From Caldifarciminota bacterium 4484_100 (GTDB lineage: Bacteria; Hydrothermota; Tepidihabitantia; SM23-42), in the NCBI GenBank assembly GCA_002049785.1, contig MUKB01000003.1, positions 1-18,189 of the forward strand: a stretch of DNA of 18,189 nt, read 5' to 3'. A program made the translations under genes and the position numbers. Below, piece by piece: positions 5,334-12,302 of the stretch. The first letter of the stretch is position 1. The number at the start of each line of letters is the position of its first letter. The notes beneath the pieces were generated by a model, which was not told the origin of the DNA, made no database searches, and worked only from the letters and a program-made list of their open reading frames with translations.

Positions 5334-6983
5334 TTAAATATCCCGTTTTTCAAAAGACCTGATACCGAGATAGAGAGGACCGAAGATTGTAAAGATATTG
5401 AAGACCAGAAATCCGGTGATACTCAAAATAATCAGTGGATAGTTCAGGGGTCTTCGAAAATATATATTTGAGAGGTAGTTGTAGGCAGGAAGAGCCAGAA
5501 TCACGATGGTTATCCCGACATACCCGATACTCGCCAGGGCAGCGATGATTCCACCGGTGCCTGATGCAATTCTTGACGGGTTGTCTTCATTGAATTGGGG
5601 GAAGTGTGCACCCAGACCTAAATTTATAGAGACCAGAGAAGCGGCAACGAATATGCCGATTATCGGTAGAATGATATAGAACCCCGGATCGGTCTTTATC
5701 AATAAATTCGAAAAGAATAATAGACCTTCAATAATAACTACCGCCACGAAGAAGTTAAAAAGATATTTTATCTTTATGATTCTGCCAAAGGAGATGGGTG
5801 ATGAACCGATGAGCCAGACGCCGTATCGTTCAAGACTGATTGATGGGAATATGAACCTTACTCCCAGGGTGGCGAGGATAAAACAGATGTAGGCGAAGTT
5901 TGCAAATGAGACGATTGTTCTCCATACAGGAACCGTGAAGTAGATTGGTGTCTTCCGCAAGGAAAATATATAGATAATAAGTAGTATGAAGAATATTGCA
6001 AGTTGAACCCACTGGATAGGTTCTCTTACGAAGATGAGTATATCCTTAAGGAGAAATGTTTTTGTGCTTCCGTAGTAACGGTTCAGGGGTGAGCCTTTTT
6101 TTCTCGCCCGGGTATGATATTCTCCGACTAAAACCCAGGATCGGGTGTAGAACAGCCGGGCAAGATAGAAGGCGATAATCATAATGGCGGATGTGACCGA
6201 CAAGAGAAGCAGAAGATAGAATCGGCTCTGTGATGAACCCTGGCTCAATTTTACGATAATATGACTGAGCCAGGTAGAGGGAACATAAATTCCACCTACC
6301 GCAGTTAAATTTTCTACAAATCTTAACAGATCCTGCTGGTTCTCTGTTGCAAATACCTTCAGTAAAGCAGGATTATTGACCCGGAGATAGAAGAATGTTA
6401 AACTCAGGATTAAACCGAATAAGAGCAGAATCACATCCCGGGATTTCAATTTCGGTAGGATACGGCGGATAATAAAAATCAGGCCTGTGGCGATTGCTCC
6501 TGGTATTATTAGGTAGATTATTACCGAGATTATTGAAACCGGATAATAGATAATCGGTGCCCGGGTTGTGACCCCATAGGCGGTGATAAGGGGCAGGATT
6601 ATAATCATTGTTGCCCAGGAGGCATAAAGGCAATTTTCAAAGAGTTTGGCAAGATATATAGAACCAGGGCTTATGGGCAGGGAGAAGAGGAATTGGAGTT
6701 CTCGATTGTTGTAGAATGTCGACATCGAAGTAATTACATTACTGAGCAGAAGCATAATAAAGAATATGAAGAATGCCATCTGGAGGATTTTGTTCATCAA
6801 CACCGGCCCGATGATTTCTACAGACATTAGATAGTTGAAAACGCGAAAGAAGAAGTAGTATGAACCACCCAGAAAAGTGCCGAAGACAAAGATGAACGAC
6901 AATGTTCTTATTAGATTCAGGGTGCTGATACTGGCGCGTAATGCCGTTATCTTGGTCCGAACAAGCAGGATAAAATTGTTCAT
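5334..6983 (-). CDS. Large ABC exporter permease (about 12 membrane segments)
   Basis: 549 residues, almost entirely hydrophobic helices, arranged as two halves of about six segments with a charged cytoplasmic stretch between (GEYHTRARKKGSPLNRYYGSTKTF, roughly 287-310). The region SLERYGVWLIGSSPISFGR and the segment HFPQFNEDNPSRIASGTGG in the second half are typical of putative ABC-exporter permeases that have both halves in one chain. It directly follows the ATPase gene (TAG then ATG, no gap), so it is the membrane part of that transporter. The exported substrate cannot be told from sequence. Confidence 0.85.
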   Translation of the reverse strand: MNNFILLVRTKITALRASISTLNLIRTLSFIFVFGTFLGGSYYFFFRVFNYLMSVEIIGPVLMNKILQMAFFIFFIMLLLSNVITSMSTFYNNRELQFLFSLPISPGSIYLAKLFENCLYASWATMIIILPLITAYGVTTRAPIIYYPVSIISVIIYLIIPGAIATGLIFIIRRILPKLKSRDVILLLFGLILSLTFFYLRVNNPALLKVFATENQQDLLRFVENLTAVGGIYVPSTWLSHIIVKLSQGSSQSRFYLLLLLSVTSAIMIIAFYLARLFYTRSWVLVGEYHTRARKKGSPLNRYYGSTKTFLLKDILIFVREPIQWVQLAIFFILLIIYIFSLRKTPIYFTVPVWRTIVSFANFAYICFILATLGVRFIFPSISLERYGVWLIGSSPISFGRIIKIKYLFNFFVAVVIIEGLLFFSNLLIKTDPGFYIILPIIGIFVAASLVSINLGLGAHFPQFNEDNPSRIASGTGGIIAALASIGYVGITIVILALPAYNYLSNIYFRRPLNYPLIILSITGFLVFNIFTIFGPLYLGIRSFEKRDI

Positions 6984-7727
6984 CTATTGCTCGGTAAGTT
7001 TCAGATATATCTCTTCAATATCTTTCTGCCCGCTGATCTCGGCAAGTTCTTTCAGGGTGCCGGTGAATTTCAATTCACCGTGATTTATTATACCAAGTCG
7101 GGTGGCAATCTCACGGGCAAAGGAGAGGGTATGGGTGGAAATCAAAATTGTTTTTCCGTCCTGTCTCAGTTTTAGAAATGTCTGCCTGACGGTTCGGGCG
7201 GTCTTGGGGTCGAGCCCGACCAGAGGTTCGTCAATCAAAATCAATTCAGGATTGTGTAGTAATAACTGGCACATTATGACCCTCTGCTTCATACCATGGG
7301 AATAGCCTTCGGACAGTTCGTCGATCCATTCACCAACATCGAATTTTTTGAATAGTTTCTGGAGTCGAACCTCATAGTCCTCTTTTTTAACATTATATAG
7401 CCCGGCGACAAGGTTGATAAATTCCCGGCCGGTCAGTTTGGGATAGATGAATGGTTCATCAGGTACATAACCGATATAAGATTTTGCCTTTATCGGTTCT
7501 TTTTTGATGTCGATACCCTGGATATAGATCTCCCCTTCGGTGGGATGGAGCAGGCCGGTGATGAGTTTAAGGGTGGTTGTCTTGCCCGCCCCATTGGGAC
7601 CCAGGAGCACAAATATCTCACCCTGACCTAACTCGAGGTTTAAGCCTTTTAATGCCCAGAATCCATTGAACTCTTTTTTCAGATTTTTTATTATCAGCCT
7701 TTTTGAATCACTGAGAGTCGGTCGCAT
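6984..7727 (-). CDS. ABC-2 type exporter ATPase
   Basis: 247 residues: Walker A GPNGAGKT (43-50), signature LSEGYSHGMKQ (138-148), Walker B LILIDE (162-167), D-loop GLDP, switch histidine STH (H199). The YSHGMKQR variant is usual in ABC-2 exporter ATPases. The ATG at 7727 lies 20 bases inside the end of the upstream transglutaminase-like gene, in another frame, and has no clear ribosome binding site, so its translation probably depends on that of the upstream gene. Together with the following permease gene it makes one transporter. Confidence 0.92.
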   Translation of the reverse strand: MRPTLSDSKRLIIKNLKKEFNGFWALKGLNLELGQGEIFVLLGPNGAGKTTTLKLITGLLHPTEGEIYIQGIDIKKEPIKAKSYIGYVPDEPFIYPKLTGREFINLVAGLYNVKKEDYEVRLQKLFKKFDVGEWIDELSEGYSHGMKQRVIMCQLLLHNPELILIDEPLVGLDPKTARTVRQTFLKLRQDGKTILISTHTLSFAREIATRLGIINHGELKFTGTLKELAEISGQKDIEEIYLKLTEQ

Positions 7728-9180
7728 GGAAATCGAGGATATCTATTTTCAGTTTACCGACAACCTTTAAGACCCGTGCCTGTTCAGAAATTCCGCCCTC
7801 CTTCAACTTGAGGTGTCCTACATCCGCAGGAAACTGGTCAAATGTTGGGTCTACAGGAATCCACTTTCCTAACCAGACCGCACACCAGGCATGGTAGTAA
7901 TAGGCATAGCCGTTGAGATTTATAAGGCCCACATAGATTTTGGTTGGAATACCAACTGCCCGGGCCAGGGCGGTAAAGAGAATTGAGTGCTCATTGCAGT
8001 CACCCTTCTTCGTTGCCAGGACATCAAGGGCTGAAGGCAGGGAGGCGGTCGGGTCTTTCTTGAGCATCTTATATACACCGTCAACCAATTTTGCTACGGC
8101 CTTTTTGGCGTCATTCTCCTTTCCGACAATTTTCTGTGCGGTATTTATGATCTTCTCGTCTTTACATTGAATAAAGACTGTGGGTTTGAGGAATTCTTTT
8201 TTTTCGTTTATCGGGATACTCAGGTATTGAAGTTCAGATATATCAGGTAGATGGAATTCCAATGTAATTGGAGCATCAGTGACAAGAACCTGATAATCAT
8301 CAACAAGGTCGAGGCCTGTGGTATCGATGTTTTCCAAACTCAACTTCAGATAATCGAGTTTTTTTGGGTCGGGTATCGGTTCTTCCAATTTCACTGAGAA
8401 GAAAGAAAGGAGGTCGAATGCATCTGTGGGTTTAATCTCGGCAAGTGCTTCGGCTTTGGAAAGTCGGACCGTTTCCATACGCATTGCTGGAGTCGACTGT
8501 TTTATCATCTGATAATTGTCGTCGATCCAGAGAGTTGAATTCAGTCCCATAATATTGATTTCAATACGCATACCGGTCATTTCCTTCCCCAGCACATCCA
8601 CCTTTTCCTTGCCCACGACCTTTAATCGAGCCTGGGTTGAGGATTGGGTGGTCGGGTCAAAATATGGAAGGGTAATCTCGTCCCCGGGTTTTAACCCTTT
8701 TTTCTGAATGAGCCGAGGGATTGCATCAGGAAAGTATGGTTTTTCGGTGAGCTCTCTGGTCTGAGTATATTTTTTGCCCTGAATAAAAGAGGTCAGGTAT
8801 AACTTATTCCCTTCAATTCTACCCTCAAGGCGTTGTTCACCTTGATTTTGAAGGGTAAGGGAAAAATCCTTCAGGGTGTATTCAGCATCGGTATGGACAA
8901 AGGTATGGGTGGTAAGGGTGCGGGGTTGGGTCATCATAAAGAGGGTCATTCTGGTGATATTCTCGACGGTCAGACCGGTGTCAGTGCGGGTGATTCTGCT
9001 GAATGAATAGCCGACCTTTTTATTGTTGATAAAGATTCCGGACCATTCTTCTTCAGTACTACTCGTAGTTTGTGCCTTTAGTTCAAATTTAACCCCGGTC
9101 TTTGGATTTAACCTGGTCAATAGATATATTGCACTGCCAAATATAAAAGCGATAATAATAATTGTGATAAATTTTTTCAT
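7708..9180 (-). CDS. Membrane-anchored transglutaminase-like (cysteine protease fold) protein
   Basis: 490 residues. An N-terminal signal-anchor (about 4-21, FITIIIIAFIFGSAIYLL) places the rest outside the inner membrane. A long beta-rich region (about 40-370), with no family recognised, precedes a C-terminal transglutaminase-like domain holding a complete catalytic triad: C395 in GDCNEHS, H430 in YHAWCAVW and D444 in PVDPTFDQ. Bacterial proteins of this superfamily are mostly thiol peptidases or amide-processing enzymes; which reaction occurs here is unknown. It is the first gene of an operon with an ABC ATPase and permease, so it may act on the exported substrate or on the cell envelope (inference). 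The start is fixed by GAGGAG (9186-9191) and a promoter just upstream. Confidence 0.85.
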   Translation of the reverse strand: MKKFITIIIIAFIFGSAIYLLTRLNPKTGVKFELKAQTTSSTEEEWSGIFINNKKVGYSFSRITRTDTGLTVENITRMTLFMMTQPRTLTTHTFVHTDAEYTLKDFSLTLQNQGEQRLEGRIEGNKLYLTSFIQGKKYTQTRELTEKPYFPDAIPRLIQKKGLKPGDEITLPYFDPTTQSSTQARLKVVGKEKVDVLGKEMTGMRIEINIMGLNSTLWIDDNYQMIKQSTPAMRMETVRLSKAEALAEIKPTDAFDLLSFFSVKLEEPIPDPKKLDYLKLSLENIDTTGLDLVDDYQVLVTDAPITLEFHLPDISELQYLSIPINEKKEFLKPTVFIQCKDEKIINTAQKIVGKENDAKKAVAKLVDGVYKMLKKDPTASLPSALDVLATKKGDCNEHSILFTALARAVGIPTKIYVGLINLNGYAYYYHAWCAVWLGKWIPVDPTFDQFPADVGHLKLKEGGISEQARVLKVVGKLKIDILDFHATDSQ

Positions 9181-9197
9181 ATGGACTCCTCACTTTA

Positions 9198-9225
9198 ATT
9201 ATAACGATTAAATCTACAGGGTCAA
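9198..9225 (-). promoter_or_regulatory. Promoter of the transglutaminase/ABC exporter operon
   Basis: Minus strand: TTGACC (9225-9220), 16-base spacer, TATAAT (9203-9198). The start of transcription should be near 9191, leaving a very short leader. The GAGGAG site at 9186-9191 would sit at its extreme 5' end, five bases before the ATG. No terminator is visible between the ribF stop (9244) and this promoter, so read-through from the operon upstream is likely. Confidence 0.75.
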
Positions 9226-9243
9226 GTAAAAACTTCGGGATGC

Positions 9244-10122
9244 CTATGTGCCTTTATCTTTTATCCTCGCTATATCCCGGGCGATTGCGGTGTGTAAACT
9301 TTCATCATCCGGGAACGATTCGATATCACGAAGACGTTCAATGAACCTTATTGCTACTTTTTTACGATAAAGGTTGCCTCTGAAATTTATCAGGTGGACT
9401 TCGATTATGTCGGTTCGACAGAACATTGCACCGAGAAATTCTTTCTTTCCGACCATTACCCTCACTTTATAAACACCTTCTAAAGGCAACAGTTTTTCCC
9501 TGGGCGGACTGATATTGATGGTAGGAAAACCGAGACGCCGACCTTTACCTTTTCCTTTTATGACTGTGCCACACACTTCATATTCCCTTCCCAGTAGCCG
9601 GTTTGCGGCGCTGAGATGTCCCAGCAAGAGTAATTCACGAATCCTGGTGCTCGATATTGGCCCTTCGTCCTGCACCCGGGGAAGGATGATGACCGAAAAT
9701 AGGTTCCGGGCAAGTTCTTTTAACTTTTGTGCATTTCCACCCCTTCCTTTTCCAAAGTGAAAGTTTTCTCCGACTACAACCGAACAGGGACCGATTTTGG
9801 TTGCAATCAGATTTACAAACTCTTGAGGTGAAATCATAGAAAATCTTCGGGTAAATTTAAAGTAGTAGATAAAATCTACCCCCAGATTTTGAAAAATCTT
9901 TTCTTTCTCCTTTCTGGGAGTAAGATAGAGGTGGGGTGCCTTTTTGAGGACCGAGAATGGCAGGGGAATAAAGGTGATGATCCCGGTCTTTCCTGCGGGA
10001 CCGGCGAGTTTCTTCAGTGTCCTGACAATCTCCTGATGTCCCCGATGAATTCCATCAAAGTTTCCAATCCCACAGTGGCTGTTTCTGGTAAATCGCGATA
10101 TTTTATCAATGATAGTTTTCAA
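9244..10122 (-). CDS. ribF: Bifunctional riboflavin kinase / FAD synthetase
   Basis: 292 residues. The N-terminal FAD synthetase (nucleotidyltransferase) half shows GNFDGIHRGHQ (20-30), VVGENFHFGKGRGGN (116-130) and ISSTRIR (156-162). The C-terminal riboflavin kinase half shows GKGRRLGFPTINI (192-204) and LEGVYKV (214-220). It converts riboflavin to FMN and then FAD. The kinase part is slightly shortened before EVHLINF (241-247): the usual N-G-x-x-P-T segment is replaced by AMFCRTDII. The start is TTG at 10122, which overlaps the truB stop by four bases (TTGA); the N-terminus is short. It is the last gene of the nusA-infB-type operon, next to truB as in many bacteria. Confidence 0.93.
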   Translation of the reverse strand: MKTIIDKISRFTRNSHCGIGNFDGIHRGHQEIVRTLKKLAGPAGKTGIITFIPLPFSVLKKAPHLYLTPRKEKEKIFQNLGVDFIYYFKFTRRFSMISPQEFVNLIATKIGPCSVVVGENFHFGKGRGGNAQKLKELARNLFSVIILPRVQDEGPISSTRIRELLLLGHLSAANRLLGREYEVCGTVIKGKGKGRRLGFPTINISPPREKLLPLEGVYKVRVMVGKKEFLGAMFCRTDIIEVHLINFRGNLYRKKVAIRFIERLRDIESFPDDESLHTAIARDIARIKDKGT

Positions 10123-10754
10123 TCGAAAAGTTCTCCAATCTTTTTTGCCTGGGTGATATGATAATCTCCAATCCTCAATCTACGCAGAGACAAGAGGGTT
10201 GCCCCACAACCGAGTCGAATGCCGAGGTCGTTTATCAGGGAACGGATATATACCCCTTTGCCGACCACCGTTTGAAATCTAAATATGGGATTGGTTCCAT
10301 CGATGATCTCGAATGATTTGACCAAAACCTGGCGGGGTGCGGGTGTGATATCAACATTTTTTTGCACCAGTTTGTATAACCTTTCACCCTGATACTTGAG
10401 CGCGGAGAATCGTGGTGGTATCTGCTGAATCTCGCCGACAAATTCCTGGCTGACCTTTTTCAATTGCTCAATACCAATTTTGTTGTTCTCAACTTTTATT
10501 AAAGGTGGGGAGGCGATATCATAGGTTTCACTGGTCATACCCAGTATGAATTCGCCTTCATACTCTTTTTCATATTTTTGAAATTCTTCGAACCTTTTTG
10601 TCGCCTGATTGATAAGAATAATCAAAAGTCCGCTTGCTGAAGGATCCAGGGTTCCGGTATGCCCGACCTTTTTATAACGCTTTTTGAGAATTTCCACAAT
10701 CTGGAATGAAGAAAAACCGACCGGTTTATCTACCAGAAGAATCGACTGCTCCAT
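10119..10754 (-). CDS. truB: tRNA pseudouridine(55) synthase
   Basis: 211 residues. The catalytic aspartate is D37 in GHTGTLDPSASGLL (31-44). Other TruB motifs are QIPPRFSALKYQGERLYKL (111-129) and GKGVYIRSLINDLG (165-178). It makes Psi55 in the T-loop of tRNA. The chain ends just after the catalytic domain, so the C-terminal PUA-type RNA-binding extension found in E. coli-length TruB (about 310 residues) is absent; short forms are known in other phyla. ATG directly follows the TAG of the upstream gene with no gap. Confidence 0.94.
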   Translation of the reverse strand: MEQSILLVDKPVGFSSFQIVEILKKRYKKVGHTGTLDPSASGLLIILINQATKRFEEFQKYEKEYEGEFILGMTSETYDIASPPLIKVENNKIGIEQLKKVSQEFVGEIQQIPPRFSALKYQGERLYKLVQKNVDITPAPRQVLVKSFEIIDGTNPIFRFQTVVGKGVYIRSLINDLGIRLGCGATLLSLRRLRIGDYHITQAKKIGELFD

Positions 10755-11714
10755 CTATCCCTTGGTGCGTCTCATTTCGTTTCTGATTGCCCGTAGAATC
10801 TCCTGTTTTGTCTGAACTATCCCCATCTTCATCCTGATCCCGGCGGCCAGACGGTGACCTCCGCCACCATATTTCTGGGCAAGCCTGTTCACATCGATAA
10901 TACCATCACTTCGCAGGCTGACCCGGGTTTGATTCTTTTCCTCCCTCAGGAACAGAGAGACCCTTACCCCATTGATTGCCTGAAGAAAGGAGATGAAGTT
11001 TTCGGTGTCGGAAATCTTGGCTCGATTCTTTTTGAGCATCTTTTGAAGAAGAATCATTATACCTACACCATCTTTTATTTCAATCGTGCTTAAAACATCA
11101 CTCAGTAATTTTGTCCCTGCCAGGGTCTTGGCATTGAGCAGTTTTATCAGGGGTGCAGGTTTTATTCCTAAGCTGATCATCTCGGCGGCAATCTTCAAGG
11201 ATTCAGATGTTGTATTGGGGTAGGTGAAACCGCCAGTCTCATTGTAGAGGCCACAATAGAAGATTTCAGCCAGGTGGTGATTAATCTTAATCTTCAGGGA
11301 TTTAAAGATGCGATAGATTATCTCGCAAGCCGAGGATGCCCTTTCATCGATGATCTGGAGCTGTCCAAATGCATCGTTACTGCGGTGGTGGTCGATATTG
11401 ATAATCGTATTTTTCTTTATCTCCTCTATATTGGCCTTTGGAAAGATACGATTCAATCCGGCTGAATCAACCGCAATCAGCAGGTCAAATTCAGGGATTT
11501 TTTTTGTGAATTGAAATTTTCTTAAGAGAAATTTGTAGCGTGCCGGAATGGTCGAATTACAATAAATTTTTATATTTCTCTTTTTGAAATGTTTTACTAA
11601 ATATACACAGGCCAGGGCTGCTGCAATACCATCGGTGTCCGGGTCACGATGGGTGGCGATGAGGATCTTACTGCTCTTTTTTATTATCCCGGTGAATTTC
11701 TTCAATGAGCGCAT
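10755..11714 (-). CDS. nrnA: DHH/DHHA1 phosphoesterase, NrnA-like (nanoRNase / pAp phosphatase)
   Basis: 319 residues. The DHH domain has THRDPDTDGIAAALA (21-35), AVDSAG (81-86), the DHH triplet in NIDHHRSND (106-114) and GLYNETGGFTYPNTT (155-169); the DHHA1 domain ends with GGGGHRLAAG. Members degrade 2-5-nucleotide RNA and often dephosphorylate 3'-phosphoadenosine 5'-phosphate, using two metal ions. The third metal motif, commonly TDTG, reads NETG here, an Asp-to-Glu exchange at residue 159. The gene sits between rbfA and truB, a position seen in many nusA-infB clusters. The ATG at 11714 lies 47 bases inside rbfA and lacks a clear ribosome binding site; a TTG three codons later is possible. 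Confidence 0.9.
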   Translation of the reverse strand: MRSLKKFTGIIKKSSKILIATHRDPDTDGIAAALACVYLVKHFKKRNIKIYCNSTIPARYKFLLRKFQFTKKIPEFDLLIAVDSAGLNRIFPKANIEEIKKNTIINIDHHRSNDAFGQLQIIDERASSACEIIYRIFKSLKIKINHHLAEIFYCGLYNETGGFTYPNTTSESLKIAAEMISLGIKPAPLIKLLNAKTLAGTKLLSDVLSTIEIKDGVGIMILLQKMLKKNRAKISDTENFISFLQAINGVRVSLFLREEKNQTRVSLRSDGIIDVNRLAQKYGGGGHRLAAGIRMKMGIVQTKQEILRAIRNEMRRTKG

Positions 11715-12009
11715 CTATGCGTGCCCCATATTCATAACTGTTGTCAATCCTGAACTCAAGTTGTGGGATATACTTTAACCTCACCCGATGGGCAAGGTTT
11801 GAACGGATATATCCCTTAGCATGGTTCAATATCGTCAGCCCCTCGGATTTATCTCCCAGACTGGAGAAGTATACGAGCGCCACCTTCAGGTCGTTCTGCA
11901 TCACAACTTTGGTAATCGTAATAAAACCGAGCCTGGGATCCTTTATTTCCCGGGCCACAATCTGTGAGATCTCCCGGCTCAATAGAGAGGCGACACGGTC
12001 CTTTCTCAT
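11668..12009 (-). CDS. rbfA: 30S ribosome-binding factor A
   Basis: 113 residues, full length for RbfA, a single KH-type domain protein that binds the 30S subunit during maturation of the 5' end of 16S rRNA and in the cold. Recognised by IKDPRLGFITIT (22-33), HAKGYIRSNLAHRVRLKYIP (63-82) and LEFRIDNSYEYG (84-95). The start overlaps the stop of the DUF503 gene by four bases (ATGA) without a visible ribosome binding site. Its 3' end overlaps nrnA by 47 bases. Confidence 0.95.
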   Translation of the reverse strand: MRKDRVASLLSREISQIVAREIKDPRLGFITITKVVMQNDLKVALVYFSSLGDKSEGLTILNHAKGYIRSNLAHRVRLKYIPQLEFRIDNSYEYGARIDALIEEIHRDNKKEQ

Positions 12010-12302
12010 GATATTATCTGAAGTTCAAAATTGAGTAATGAGATGAAATGATTTTTTTCGAGGTATTTTAATACCGATTTTAAGACCGTATCAACCTTCA
12101 CCTTATCATTGGCACAGGTTATAATACCCAGTTGTGCCCTCTGCCAGAGGGAGAGGTCTCCGAATTCACAGACCGAGACATTGTAGTGATTTTTCAACCT
12201 CTCCTTGACACTGCTGACGATCCGCCTCTTCTCTTTCAGGGAATGGGAGTTTTCAATAAATAGGTCGACTGCACACCTTCCGATGAAAAAGTTATCGGCC
12301 AT
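12006..12302 (-). CDS. DUF503 (YlxP-like) protein
   Basis: 98 residues of the DUF503 family, called YlxP in Bacillus. The hallmark SLKEKRRIVSSVKERLKNHY (21-40) and the following NVSVCEFGDLSLWQRAQLGI are clear. The family has a ferredoxin-like fold; a role in ribosome biogenesis has been proposed from its constant place between infB and rbfA, exactly as here. ATG follows the infB TAG with no gap; the ribosome binding site GAGGAG is inside the end of infB. Confidence 0.93.
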   Translation of the reverse strand: MADNFFIGRCAVDLFIENSHSLKEKRRIVSSVKERLKNHYNVSVCEFGDLSLWQRAQLGIITCANDKVKVDTVLKSVLKYLEKNHFISLLNFELQIIS

